A stretch of 60,009 nucleotides of DNA from Catenulispora pinistramenti (GTDB lineage Bacteria > Actinomycetota > Actinomycetes > Streptomycetales > Catenulisporaceae): the NCBI RefSeq assembly GCF_018274385.1, contig NZ_JAAFYZ010000041.1, positions 1-60,009 of the forward strand, in the 5' to 3' direction. Numbering within the stretch: position 1 is the first letter of the stretch; each line of letters starts with the position of its first letter. Shown here piece after piece: positions 40,473 through 48,970 of this stretch. Below the pieces are notes generated by a model. The model saw only the letters and a program-made list of their open reading frames with translations. It had not been told where the DNA came from and did no database searches. The position numbers were made by a program, and so were the translations under genes.

Positions 40473-41776
40473 GCCGGGACTCCGCTCTCAAGGGGTGGGA
40501 CCGCCGGGGCGTGGTGGATCGCGGTGCTGACGTCGGCCAGGGCGCGCCCGGTACCGCCGTGCCGGGCCGCGACGATCTCGGCAGCGATGGACAGCGCGGT
40601 CTCCTCCGAGGTGCGGGCGCCGAGGTCCAGGCCGATCGGGGCGTGCAGGTTCGCGATCTCGGCGTCGGACAGGCCCGCTTCGCGCAGCCGGTCCGCGCGC
40701 TGGGCGCAGGTGCGGCGCGAGCCCATGGCCCCGACGTAGGCGATGGGCAGCCGCAGGGCCTGGACCAGCAGCGGGACGTCGAATTTGGCGTCGTGGGTGA
40801 GGACCGCGACGACCGTGCGGGCGTCGACGCGGGTGGTCTGCAGGTAGCGGTGCGGCCAGGCGACCACGACGTCGTCGGCTTCCGGGAAGCGGCGGCGGGT
40901 GGCGAAGACCGGGCGGGCGTCGCAGACGGTGACGTGGTAGCCGAGGTACTTGCCGACGCGGACCAGCGCGGCGGCGAAGTCGATGGCGCCGAAGATGAGC
41001 ATGCGGGGCGCGGTGACGAAGGACTGGATGAACACGGTCACCGGCTCGCCGCAGTCCTGGCCCTCGCCCTCGGTGCCGACGGCGATGGTGCCGGTGGCGC
41101 CGGACTCGACCATCGCGCGGGCGTGCCGGGCGATGACGCGGTCGAGGCCTGGGCTGACGGCGCCGGTGGCGGACCAGGGATCGCCGTCGACGGCGATCGA
41201 GGCGCCGGGCGGGCCCCACAGGATCTCAGGGGCCTGCGGGCGGACCGCGAGCGAGCGGCCGACCAGGTCGGCGGGGCCGGCGATGACCCGGGCCAAGGCG
41301 ATCGGCTCGCCGGCGACCGTGGCGGACAACGCCGCACCGACAGCCGACTCCGGCCGCGCGGTCAGGGCACTGCCCCGGCCATCAGCGGCGGGCGACTCCG
41401 GTCGCGCGATCGGCTCGCCGGCGCTCATGGCCTCAAGTTCTGAACCGATCGCGGGTTCACGATCCGGAAACACCGGCTGGATGAACACCTCCAGCTCCCC
41501 GCCGCAGGTCAGCCCGACCGCGAAGGCGTCGTCATCGCTGTACCCGAACGTCTCCAGCACCGGCCTGCCGTGTTGCAGCGACTCCACGCACAGCTCGTAC
41601 ACCGCCCCTTCAACACAGCCGCCGGACACGCTCCCCACCGCCGTGCCCTCGGCATCGACCGCCAACGCGGCGCCGAGTTCGCGCGGGGCGCTGCCCTTCA
41701 CGGCCACCACTGAGGCGATCGCGTAGGGCTTGCCGGCCGCGTGCCAGGCGTGCAGGTCCTCTGTGATGTCACGCAT
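40469..41776 (-). CDS. xdhC: XdhC-family molybdenum-cofactor maturation protein
   Basis: 435 residues. AIASVVAVKGSAPRELGAALAV and GSVSGGCVEGAVYE at the N-terminus and LIFGAIDFAAALVRVGKYLGYHVTVCDAR plus AYVGAMGSRRT at the C-terminus are the XdhC/CoxI pattern (N-domain and Rossmann-like C-domain). XdhC binds and loads sulfurated molybdenum cofactor into xanthine dehydrogenase. A 36-residue repeat insertion near residue 115-160 (GEPIA...TARPES) is unusual. Start ATG 41776 overlaps the Mo-subunit stop by 8 nt. Confidence 0.9.
   Translation of the reverse strand: MRDITEDLHAWHAAGKPYAIASVVAVKGSAPRELGAALAVDAEGTAVGSVSGGCVEGAVYELCVESLQHGRPVLETFGYSDDDAFAVGLTCGGELEVFIQPVFPDREPAIGSELEAMSAGEPIARPESPAADGRGSALTARPESAVGAALSATVAGEPIALARVIAGPADLVGRSLAVRPQAPEILWGPPGASIAVDGDPWSATGAVSPGLDRVIARHARAMVESGATGTIAVGTEGEGQDCGEPVTVFIQSFVTAPRMLIFGAIDFAAALVRVGKYLGYHVTVCDARPVFATRRRFPEADDVVVAWPHRYLQTTRVDARTVVAVLTHDAKFDVPLLVQALRLPIAYVGAMGSRRTCAQRADRLREAGLSDAEIANLHAPIGLDLGARTSEETALSIAAEIVAARHGGTGRALADVSTAIHHAPAVPPLESGVPA
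41298..41423. repeat. 108-bp period repeat inside xdhC
   Basis: GCGATCGGCTCGCCGGCG recurs at 41298-41315 and 41406-41423, period 108 bp (36 codons). The encoded segment lies between the XdhC N-domain and the rest and contains the pentapeptide ARPES twice. It is in frame and probably a linker expansion. Confidence 0.65.
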
Positions 41777-44108
41777 CTGTCGGAACCTCCGTCAGGTCCT
41801 CCGGTCGGATCGGCACCCGGCGCAGGTCCAGCCCGGTCGCGTCGCGGATCGCGGCGGCGATCGCCGGGGTGGAGGACAGCGTCGGGGGCTCGCCGGCGCC
41901 GCGCAGGCCGTAGGGGGCGCGGGGGTCGGCGTTCTCCAAGATCTCCATCCGCATCGGCGGCATGTCCAGGATCGTGGGGATCAGGTAGTCGGTGAAGGAG
42001 GGGTTGCGGACCTTGCCGTCGCGGACCTGGATCTCCTCCATCACCGCCAGGCCCAGGCCCTGGGCGGAGCCGCCGTGCAGTTGGCCTTCCAGCGACAGCC
42101 GGTTCATGATTTTGCCGACGTCCTGGACCAGGTCCAGGGCGACCACCTTGATCAGGCCGAGCTCGATGTCCACGTCGACCACCGCGCGGTGCACGGCGAA
42201 GGCCAGCTGCGTGTGCGAGTTCCCCTGGCCGGTGAACGGATCCATGCGGTCGGTGCGGTGGTGGTGGTACTCGCGGGTCTCCTCGATCGGGCCGGCGGCC
42301 AGCACCTCCTCCAGGGTGCCGATCACGCCTTCGGCGTGCGACACGATCTTCCCGCCGACCAGCGACAGGTCGTCGTAGTCCCGGCCGTGGTCCTCGGCCA
42401 GCCGGGCGAACACCGCGGCCCGCACCGCCTCGCACGCGGTCTTCACCGCGCCGCCGGTCATGTACGACTGCCGCGAGGCCGAAGACGATCCGGCGTTGCC
42501 GACCGAGGAGTCGGCCGGGTGGATGACCACCTGTTCCACGCCCAGTTCGGTGCGCGCGATCTGCGCCTCCAGCGTGATCAGGCCCTGCCCGACCTCGGCG
42601 GCGGCGGTGTGCACCAGCGCGCCGACGGTGTCGCCGAGCAGCTCCAGGCGCACCCGCGCGGTGGAGTAGTCGTCGAAGTCCTCGGAGAAGCAGATGTTCT
42701 TCACGCCGATGCCGTAGCCGACGCCGCGCACGACGCCTTCGCCGTGGGTGGTGTTGGCGGTGGAGCCGGGCAGGTTGCGCAGGTCCGAGGTGTCGGCCGG
42801 GGCCGGCATCGGCAGCGCCTTGAGCGTCTCCAGCATCTCGGCGACCGGCGCCGGCGCCTCCACGACCTGGCCGGTGGCCAGCTTGTCGCCCTGGGTCACG
42901 GCGTTGCGCTGGCGGATGGTGACCGGGTCCAGGCCGAGGGCGGCGGCCAGCTTGTCCATCATCGACTCGTAGGCGAAGCAGGCCTGGACCGCGCCGAAGC
43001 CGCGCATCGCGCCGCACGGCGGGTTGTTGGTGAGCGCCCCGTAGGAATCGATCCTGATGTTCGGGACGACATACGGCCCGACGCCGAGCGAGGCGGCGTT
43101 GCCGACGACGTTGGAGGTGGCCGAGGTGTAGCCGCCGCCGTCCAGGACGATCTCCACGTCGGCGAACACCAGCTTGCCCTCGGCGGTGGCGCCGTAGGTG
43201 TACTTCATCGAAGCCGGATGCCGGTGCACATGCCCGAAGAAGGACTCCTCGCGGTTGTAGACCATCTTCACCGGCTTGCCGATCCGCAGCGCGAGCATCG
43301 CGGCGTGGATCTGCATCGACAGGTCCTCGCGTCCGCCGAACGCGCCTCCGACCCCGGACAGGGTCATCCGGACCTTCGCCTCCGGCAGGCCCAGGCAGGG
43401 GGCGACCTGCAGAAGGTCGTTGTGCATCCATTGGGTGGCCACGTAGAGGTCGACGCCGCCGTCCTCGGCCGGAACCGCGAGCCCTGATTCGGGACCCAGG
43501 AACGCCTGATCCTGAATGCCGACCTCGTATTCGCCGGAGACGACGACGGCACACCGGGCGCGCACCGCCGGATCGTCGACGTCGGCACCGACCCGGACCG
43601 GCTGGTGCCGCACGAGGTTGCCGTCCGGGTGGACGCGCGGGGACTCCGGGTCGAACAGGGCGCGGCGCGCGTCGACCACCGGTTCGAGCACCTCGTAGTC
43701 GACCTGGATCAGCTTCAGGGCCCGCCGTGCGGTCTCCGGGTGGTCGGCCGCGACCAACGCCACCGGCTCGCCCTGGTGCCGGACCTCGCCGATGGCCAGG
43801 ACCGGCTGGTCGCGGACGTCCAGGCCGTAGAGCTTGCAGCCGGGTACGTCCTCGTGGGTGAGGACGGCGTCGACGCCGGGCAGGGCCAGCGCGGCGGCGA
43901 AGTCGATGGAGCGGATCAGGGCCCTGGGATGCGGGCTGCGCAGGGTCGCGCCCCAGACCATGTCGTCCATGAACAGGTCGGAGGAGTAGGCGAACTCGCC
44001 CTTGACCTTCAGGGGGCCGTCGGGCCGGGTCGGGCTGTCGCCGACGCCGCCGGTCGTGGCGGACTGATTGAGATCGCGAGGCGCGCGATCAGGGGCTCGC
44101 GTGGGCAT
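41769..44108 (-). CDS. Xanthine dehydrogenase molybdopterin-binding subunit
   Basis: 779 residues. GVGGAFGGRED near the middle and MRGFGAVQACFAYESMMD are the Mo-cofactor binding motifs; EVGQGLITLEAQIA and the active-site GAGEPPTLSSTPAIAAAI (Glu near residue 740) are present. It binds the molybdenum centre that oxidises hypoxanthine/xanthine (PucD/XdhB type). ATG at 44108 has AGGTG nearby and overlaps the preceding mini-ORF by 1 nt (TGATG). It acts with the 2Fe-2S and FAD subunits encoded upstream in the same operon. Confidence 0.93.
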   Translation of the reverse strand: MPTRAPDRAPRDLNQSATTGGVGDSPTRPDGPLKVKGEFAYSSDLFMDDMVWGATLRSPHPRALIRSIDFAAALALPGVDAVLTHEDVPGCKLYGLDVRDQPVLAIGEVRHQGEPVALVAADHPETARRALKLIQVDYEVLEPVVDARRALFDPESPRVHPDGNLVRHQPVRVGADVDDPAVRARCAVVVSGEYEVGIQDQAFLGPESGLAVPAEDGGVDLYVATQWMHNDLLQVAPCLGLPEAKVRMTLSGVGGAFGGREDLSMQIHAAMLALRIGKPVKMVYNREESFFGHVHRHPASMKYTYGATAEGKLVFADVEIVLDGGGYTSATSNVVGNAASLGVGPYVVPNIRIDSYGALTNNPPCGAMRGFGAVQACFAYESMMDKLAAALGLDPVTIRQRNAVTQGDKLATGQVVEAPAPVAEMLETLKALPMPAPADTSDLRNLPGSTANTTHGEGVVRGVGYGIGVKNICFSEDFDDYSTARVRLELLGDTVGALVHTAAAEVGQGLITLEAQIARTELGVEQVVIHPADSSVGNAGSSSASRQSYMTGGAVKTACEAVRAAVFARLAEDHGRDYDDLSLVGGKIVSHAEGVIGTLEEVLAAGPIEETREYHHHRTDRMDPFTGQGNSHTQLAFAVHRAVVDVDIELGLIKVVALDLVQDVGKIMNRLSLEGQLHGGSAQGLGLAVMEEIQVRDGKVRNPSFTDYLIPTILDMPPMRMEILENADPRAPYGLRGAGEPPTLSSTPAIAAAIRDATGLDLRRVPIRPEDLTEVPTDA

Positions 44109-44164
44109 CAGGACACCTCTGGCAGGAGTCGGTTCACGGCGCGGATGACCGTGCGGGGCGGCAT
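44108..44164 (-). CDS. 18-codon mini-ORF in a duplicated junction
   Basis: ATG at 44164 reads MPPRTVIRAVNRLLPEVS and stops at 44108. Both its ends are the same sequence, GAGGTGTCCTGATGCC, i.e. a Shine-Dalgarno, the stop of the preceding gene and the start of the next, overlapped by one base (TGATG). So it is translationally linked to the deaminase before and the Mo subunit after. It may be a relic of a duplication or a coupling peptide; short size makes protein function doubtful. Confidence 0.4.
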   Translation of the reverse strand: MPPRTVIRAVNRLLPEVS

Positions 44165-45531
44165 CAGGACACCTCCATCAGCGAGCGGGCGGCGGTGCGG
44201 CAGGCCCGGGCCAGGGCGTCCTCGTCGGCGGTGGCCAGCGCGCCGTCCCGGACCACCGGGTTCCCGCCGACCGCGAGCAGCCGCAGCGGCGCCGGCGGGC
44301 CGAAGACCAGGGCGGCGACCGGGTCGGCGATGTCGGCGTGCCCCAGACCGTTGAGATCCCACAGCGCGACGTCGCCGAGCTTGCCGACCTCCAGCGAGCC
44401 GATCTCGGCCTCGCGCCCCAGCACCCGCGCACCGCCCATCGTCCCCAGCCGCAGCGAGGCGCGGGCGTTCAGCGCCTCGGCCGGGTTGGAGGACAGGGCA
44501 CGCAGCCGCGAGACGTACATCGCCTGCCGCAGCTCCTCCACGAGCATCCCCGACTCCTGCGACGCCGCCCCGTCCACGCCGAGCCCGACCGGGGCACCGG
44601 CGGCCAGCAGATCCTTGATCCGCGCGTGGCCGGAGCCCAGGCGCGCGTTGGAGGACGCGCAGTGCGCGGTGCCGGTCCCGGTGTCGGCGAAGCGGCGGAT
44701 CGCCGAGTCCGACAGGTGCACGCAGTGCGCCAGCCACACGTCCGGGCCCAGCCAGCCGAGCTTGTCGGCGTACTCCGCCGGTGTGCAGCCGTGCGTGGCC
44801 AGGCAGAACTGTTCCTCATCGAGGGTTTCGGCCAGGTGCGTGTGCAGCCGGACCCCGTGCTCGCGGGCCAGCGACGCACTCTGCACCATCAGGTCGCTGC
44901 TGACCGAGAACGGCGAGCACGGCGACAGGCCGATGCGCAGCATCGAGTCGAACGAGGGGTCGTGGTGGCGCGTGATCGCGTCCTGGCTCGCGGCCAGGAT
45001 GTCGTCCAGGCGCTCCACCACCTCGTCCGGCGGCAGCCCGCCGTCGGAGGCGCCGCGGTCCATCGAGCCGCGCGTGGGGTGGAACCGCAGGCCGATCTCG
45101 CGTGCCGCCTCGATCTCCGCGCCGAGCAGGTCGCCGCCGTGGCGCGGGAAGACGTAGTGGTGGTCGGCCGAGGTGGTGCAGCCGGTCTTGGCCAGCCAGG
45201 CCAGGCCGCCGCGCGCCGCGGCGCCCAGGGTGTCCTCGGTCAGCCGGGCCCAGATCGGATACAGCTCGACCAGCCAGCCGAACAGGGCGTCGTCCTGGGC
45301 CAGGCCGCGGGTGATCCACTGGTAGAGGTGGTGGTGGGTGTTGACCAGGCCGGGGGTGGCCAGGCAGCCGGTGCCGTCGACGACGCGCGCCCCGTATGCG
45401 TGGGGCGCGGGCCCGGATCCGACGGCGGTGATCCGGCCGTCGGCGATGACGATGTATCCGGACTCGTATTCGGTGCTCACGGCGTCGACCGTGGCGATCG
45501 CGGCGTTCTGGATGACGATGGTCCCGCTCAT
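44164..45531 (-). CDS. 8-oxoguanine deaminase/amidohydrolase
   Basis: 455 residues of the amidohydrolase superfamily. NTHHHLYQWITRG (HxH with the third His and Gln typical of 8-oxoguanine deaminases), HTHLAET and AHCVHL carry metal/catalytic His residues; LGVDGAASQESG carries the Asp. It deaminates a guanine-type purine (8-oxoguanine or guanine to urate/xanthine). It overlaps the 2Fe-2S subunit stop by 4 nt (ATGA) and ends at the mini-ORF. Substrate choice is by family pattern, not proof. Confidence 0.88.
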   Translation of the reverse strand: MSGTIVIQNAAIATVDAVSTEYESGYIVIADGRITAVGSGPAPHAYGARVVDGTGCLATPGLVNTHHHLYQWITRGLAQDDALFGWLVELYPIWARLTEDTLGAAARGGLAWLAKTGCTTSADHHYVFPRHGGDLLGAEIEAAREIGLRFHPTRGSMDRGASDGGLPPDEVVERLDDILAASQDAITRHHDPSFDSMLRIGLSPCSPFSVSSDLMVQSASLAREHGVRLHTHLAETLDEEQFCLATHGCTPAEYADKLGWLGPDVWLAHCVHLSDSAIRRFADTGTGTAHCASSNARLGSGHARIKDLLAAGAPVGLGVDGAASQESGMLVEELRQAMYVSRLRALSSNPAEALNARASLRLGTMGGARVLGREAEIGSLEVGKLGDVALWDLNGLGHADIADPVAALVFGPPAPLRLLAVGGNPVVRDGALATADEDALARACRTAARSLMEVS

Positions 45532-46001
45532 GCCACACCGGCCTTGATAGCGGCCGCCTCGCGGACGGCGTCGAGGATCTTCTCGTAGCCCGTGCAGCGG
45601 CACAGGTTCCCGGCCAGGGCCTCCCGGATCTCCGGATCGGTCGGGGCCGGGTTGTGCTCGATCAGCGCGTGCGCCTGGACCAACAGCCCCGGGGTGCAGA
45701 AGCCGCACTGGACGGCGCCGGCCTTGATGAAGCAGGCCTGCACCGGGTCCAGTTCGTCGCCGTCGGCGAGGCCTTCGACGGTGCGCACTTCCCGGTCCTG
45801 CACCTGCCCGGCGGCCACCAGGCAGGAGCAGACCGGGACGTCGTCCAGGTAGACGGTGCACGACCCGCATTCGCCCTGCTCGCAGGCGTTCTTCGAGCCC
45901 GGCAGGCCGACGCGCTCGCGCAGGACGTACAGCAGGCTCTCGCCTTCCCAGACGTCGTCGGCCTCGGCCCTGCGGCCGTTGACCGTGAAGGTCACTCTCA
46001 T
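45528..46001 (-). CDS. Xanthine dehydrogenase 2Fe-2S subunit
   Basis: 157 residues. CEQGECGSC...VCSC is the plant-type ferredoxin 2Fe-2S site, and CGFCTPG with CRCTGYEKIL the second 2Fe-2S site of the alpha-helical domain. It passes electrons from the Mo centre to FAD. The ATG at 46001 overlaps the FAD-subunit stop by 4 nt (ATGA). Gene order FAD, 2Fe-2S, deaminase, Mo subunit differs from the commonest order by the deaminase insertion. Confidence 0.95.
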   Translation of the reverse strand: MRVTFTVNGRRAEADDVWEGESLLYVLRERVGLPGSKNACEQGECGSCTVYLDDVPVCSCLVAAGQVQDREVRTVEGLADGDELDPVQACFIKAGAVQCGFCTPGLLVQAHALIEHNPAPTDPEIREALAGNLCRCTGYEKILDAVREAAAIKAGVA

Positions 46002-46870
46002 GTCAGTTCCTCGCTGCTCTGATGCTCGCGCCAGGCCCAGGTCAGGGTGCGGCGGCCCATCACCGAAAGCGCGTGCCGGCGGTAGGCGGCGGTGCCGCGG
46101 ACGTCGTCGATCGGCGCGGCCGCGGCGGCCACGAGTTCGCCGAACCGGGTCGCGATCCGCGGATCGAGGTCGGCGCGGCTGTCCCAGGGCAGCGCGTCGG
46201 CGGCGAACAGCTCGGCCTCGAACGGGCGGCGCGGGGTCGGGGCCGCCGAGCCGATGCCGGCACCGACCTTGCGGGCCGCGACGTCCAGCGCCACGGCGAA
46301 CGAGCACACGGCGATGACCATCGCGTTGCGGGTGCCGATCTTCGAGAACTGCTGCGGGCCCTTGGCCGGGGCGAGCAGGACCGCCTTGATCAGCTCGTCC
46401 GGGGCCAGGGCGTTGCGTTTGACGCCGAGGTAGAACTCGGTGGCCGGGATCGTCCGCACGCCCCGCTCGGCGCTCTCCACCTCGATGACCGCGTCGGTGG
46501 CGACCAGCACCGGGTGCGTGTCGCCGGCCGGGGAGGCCGCGCCGAGGTTGCCGCCGACGCCGCCGCGGTTGCGGATCTGCGGCGAGCCGACGGTGCGCGA
46601 GGCCATGGCCAGGCCGGGCAGGTCGGTGCGGAGTTCGTCGATGATGCGGGTGTAGGGGACGCTCGCGCCGAGCCGGATCGTGCCGCCGGAGTCCGGTGTC
46701 CACTGCCGCAACGCCGGGATCCGGTTCAGGTCCAGCAGGGCGCCGGGGCGGCGCCGGTCGAAGTTGAGCTCGACCATGACGTCGGTGCCGCCGGCGATGG
46801 GGACCGCGTCGGGCCGCTCGGCGCGGGCGGTCAGCGCCTCGGCCCAGGTGGCGGGGCGTAGGAAGTCCAC
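45998..46870 (-). CDS. Xanthine dehydrogenase FAD-binding subunit
   Basis: 290 residues of the CoxM/PucC type. PIAGGTDVMVELNFDRRRP and SRTVGSPQIRNRGGVGGNLGAASPAGD are the FAD-binding motifs. The subunit transfers electrons from the 2Fe-2S centres to NAD+ or oxygen. Start is GTG 46870 after GGAG. A 75-bp gap with GCCGGGGC repeats separates it from uricase upstream. Confidence 0.93.
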   Translation of the reverse strand: MDFLRPATWAEALTARAERPDAVPIAGGTDVMVELNFDRRRPGALLDLNRIPALRQWTPDSGGTIRLGASVPYTRIIDELRTDLPGLAMASRTVGSPQIRNRGGVGGNLGAASPAGDTHPVLVATDAVIEVESAERGVRTIPATEFYLGVKRNALAPDELIKAVLLAPAKGPQQFSKIGTRNAMVIAVCSFAVALDVAARKVGAGIGSAAPTPRRPFEAELFAADALPWDSRADLDPRIATRFGELVAAAAAPIDDVRGTAAYRRHALSVMGRRTLTWAWREHQSSEELT

Positions 46871-46945
46871 TGATGTGCTCCGGGGGTGCTGAAGGGTTCT
46901 CGGGGCTGGGCCGGGGCTGGAAAGCCGGGGCTTGGAAGCCGGGCC

Positions 46946-47809
46946 TCAGGTCCAGGCCGGGCCGGCGTCGGGGGCGTCGTCGCGGCGGACGTCGCCCTCG
47001 ATCAGGCCGTAGGGCCGGTCCGCGGCCAGGAACGTCTCGTTCGGGTTGTCCAGGCCGAACGGGGCCGTGTCGTAGCGGAAGTGGTGCTTGTTCGGCAGTT
47101 TCAGCCGGACCTCGCACAGCTCCGGGACTTCTTCCAGGACGCGGGTGCCCATCTCGAACAGTGTCTGCTGGAGCGAGCGGCTGTGCGTTCGCACAAACGC
47201 CTCCAGCAGCGCGTTCTTAGCCCGTTCGTAGGACTTGCCCCAGTCGCCGGATTCGCCGGTGTGCCGCCACTGCGCGTGGATCTCGGTGGCCAGGATGCGG
47301 TCATCAGCCTCGACCAGCGTGGTGTATTCGTCCTTGACGTAGCCCCAGAACTCCGAGTCGGTGGAGTTCAGGACGGTGAGGTCCTTCAGGCCGCTGACGA
47401 CCCAGACGGCGGTGCCGTCGTAGTGGACCGTGCAGGTCCGGGTGCCGCCGCCGGCCCGCAGGAAGGAGTGCGGGCCCTCGGCGATGCGCTCCCAGGGGTG
47501 TTCGGCAACCGCGACGCGGGCGTGGGCGATGCTGGGCTGGGAGTCGACGAAGTGCCGGGCCAGCAGCAGGGCGTAGTCCTCGATCTCGACGGCGCCGTGG
47601 CGCTGGGCGAAGGCGAAGCACGTGTTCTTCATGGTGTCGGTCGGCAGGACCCCGGAGTTGTCCCCGGTCAGGTGGGTCGCGTCCAGGTCGCCGGACAGCG
47701 CGACGGAGACGGTGAGGTCCTTGATCTGGTGGACCGGGCCCTCCTTGGTGATGCGGACGACCCGGTTCTCGGCTTTGCCGTAACGGTTGTCCCCCAGGAC
47801 GATCGACAT
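46946..47809 (-). CDS. Urate oxidase (uricase)
   Basis: 287 residues. DNRYGKAENRVVRI with GVLPTDTMKNTCFAFAQRHGAVEIEDY and HSFLRAGGGTRTCTVHY are uricase motifs; the LPTDT threonine is the oxygen-activating position, and LKLPNKHHFRYDTAPFG with NPNETFLAADRPYGLIEG closes the tunnel-fold domain. It oxidises urate to 5-hydroxyisourate, which is passed to the HIU hydrolase encoded 3 bp upstream. No peroxisomal-type tail. Cofactor-free enzyme, cytosolic. Confidence 0.95.
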   Translation of the reverse strand: MSIVLGDNRYGKAENRVVRITKEGPVHQIKDLTVSVALSGDLDATHLTGDNSGVLPTDTMKNTCFAFAQRHGAVEIEDYALLLARHFVDSQPSIAHARVAVAEHPWERIAEGPHSFLRAGGGTRTCTVHYDGTAVWVVSGLKDLTVLNSTDSEFWGYVKDEYTTLVEADDRILATEIHAQWRHTGESGDWGKSYERAKNALLEAFVRTHSRSLQQTLFEMGTRVLEEVPELCEVRLKLPNKHHFRYDTAPFGLDNPNETFLAADRPYGLIEGDVRRDDAPDAGPAWT

Positions 47810-47812
47810 CGA

Positions 47813-48142
47813 CTAGCTCCCTCGATAGGTCGAGTAGGCGAATGGGCTGAGCAGCAGCGGCACGTGATGGTGCGCGTCCGGGTCGGTCACCGTGAAGGCG
47901 ATCGCGACCTCGGGGTAGAAGTAGTGCTCGACGCCGGCCGCCTGGAAGTAGGCGGCGGTGTCGAAGACCAGGCGGTGCGGGCCGCCGAGCAGGTCCGGGG
48001 CGAAGCGGATACGGCCGTCGGCGTCGGTGCGCTCGCGGGCCACCGGCAGCCAGCCGTCGGGGCGGGCCACGTCCAGGCGGACCGGGACGCCGACCGCGGG
48101 GCGGCCTTGGACGGCGTCCAGGACGTGGGTGGACAGGCTCAT
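47813..48142 (-). CDS. uraH: 5-hydroxyisourate hydrolase
   Basis: 109 residues, transthyretin-like. LSTHVLDAVQGRPAVGVPV opens with catalytic His6; the C-terminal FAYSTYRGS holds the YRGS hallmark. It hydrolyses 5-hydroxyisourate to OHCU. It is encoded between uraD (4-nt ATGA overlap) and uricase (3-bp gap), so the three steps are coupled. Confidence 0.95.
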   Translation of the reverse strand: MSLSTHVLDAVQGRPAVGVPVRLDVARPDGWLPVARERTDADGRIRFAPDLLGGPHRLVFDTAAYFQAAGVEHYFYPEVAIAFTVTDPDAHHHVPLLLSPFAYSTYRGS

Positions 48143-48738
48143 TTCGCGACTCCCGTTACGTCGGCAGCGGATTCGGCGCTGTCTTGACCTCCGGCCTTAA
48201 CGCCGGGAGAAGAAGACCCGGCGGTCTGCGCGACGCGCTCCAGGCGCAGCAGCACGATCTCGGCGAGCTCGGCGCGCACCACCTGCTGCTCGGTGGCGGC
48301 GTCGTGGTCCAGGCGCCGGCGCGCGGCCGCCAGGATCTCCTCGGCCGACCGGCCCGCCGCGCGGATCAGGAAGACGTGGCCGAAAACCTGCTCGTATTCC
48401 GCGTTGGCCGCGGCCACTTCCCACAGCACCGACTCAGCGCCGCCGGCCGCCGCGGACTGCTCGGCCCGCGACCACTGCGCCTCCCGCGACTGCCCCGCCG
48501 CCTTGTCGCCGATCCGCGGATGCGCGTCGAGCGCCTCCAGCACGTCCGACCACCGGAGCGCCTTGATCGCCGCGCTCGCGGCCGCCGCCAACTCGGTCCA
48601 GCCGCCGTACGGACGTCCCGATGCCATGGCGGCCACCCAGCGCCGGCTGGCACAGCAGGCCGACAGCTCCTGCCTGGCTTGCTCCGCGGACCAGGCGTTC
48701 AGCGCGGTCACCGCCGCGCGGCGTGGATCACCGGGCAT
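48139..48738 (-). CDS. uraD: OHCU decarboxylase
   Basis: 199 residues. HPRIGDK (His73) is the catalytic signature of 2-oxo-4-hydroxy-4-carboxy-5-ureidoimidazoline decarboxylases; AEYEQVFGHVFLIRAAGRSAEEILAAARRRLDHD continues the family pattern. It makes S-allantoin from OHCU. AAGGAGG lies 6 bases before ATG 48738. It is first in the operon; 48739-48970 is the shared divergent promoter region with pucR, where I find no certain operator. The C-terminus is an extended Ser/Gly-rich tail. Confidence 0.93.
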   Translation of the reverse strand: MPGDPRRAAVTALNAWSAEQARQELSACCASRRWVAAMASGRPYGGWTELAAAASAAIKALRWSDVLEALDAHPRIGDKAAGQSREAQWSRAEQSAAAGGAESVLWEVAAANAEYEQVFGHVFLIRAAGRSAEEILAAARRRLDHDAATEQQVVRAELAEIVLLRLERVAQTAGSSSPGVKAGGQDSAESAADVTGVAK

Positions 48739-48970
48739 CAGCGCCTCCTTTCCGGCTTCGTGGTGCCCAGCGGCACGATGGTGAGTGAACCGCCGCCGGC
48801 CCGGTCCCGGCCACGGGCCGAAACCATGAAGGAGCAGTCCGTCGGCGGCCGGGGTTTCGGAGGATCGTCCAAAGACGCCGCTCACAGACCGTTCCTAAGC
48901 TGCGCGCAGCGGAGGTAGCCTCGTTTCGATCAAGACCGCCCCGAACGCCGGCAGGAAGGGGGAGCGGCCC

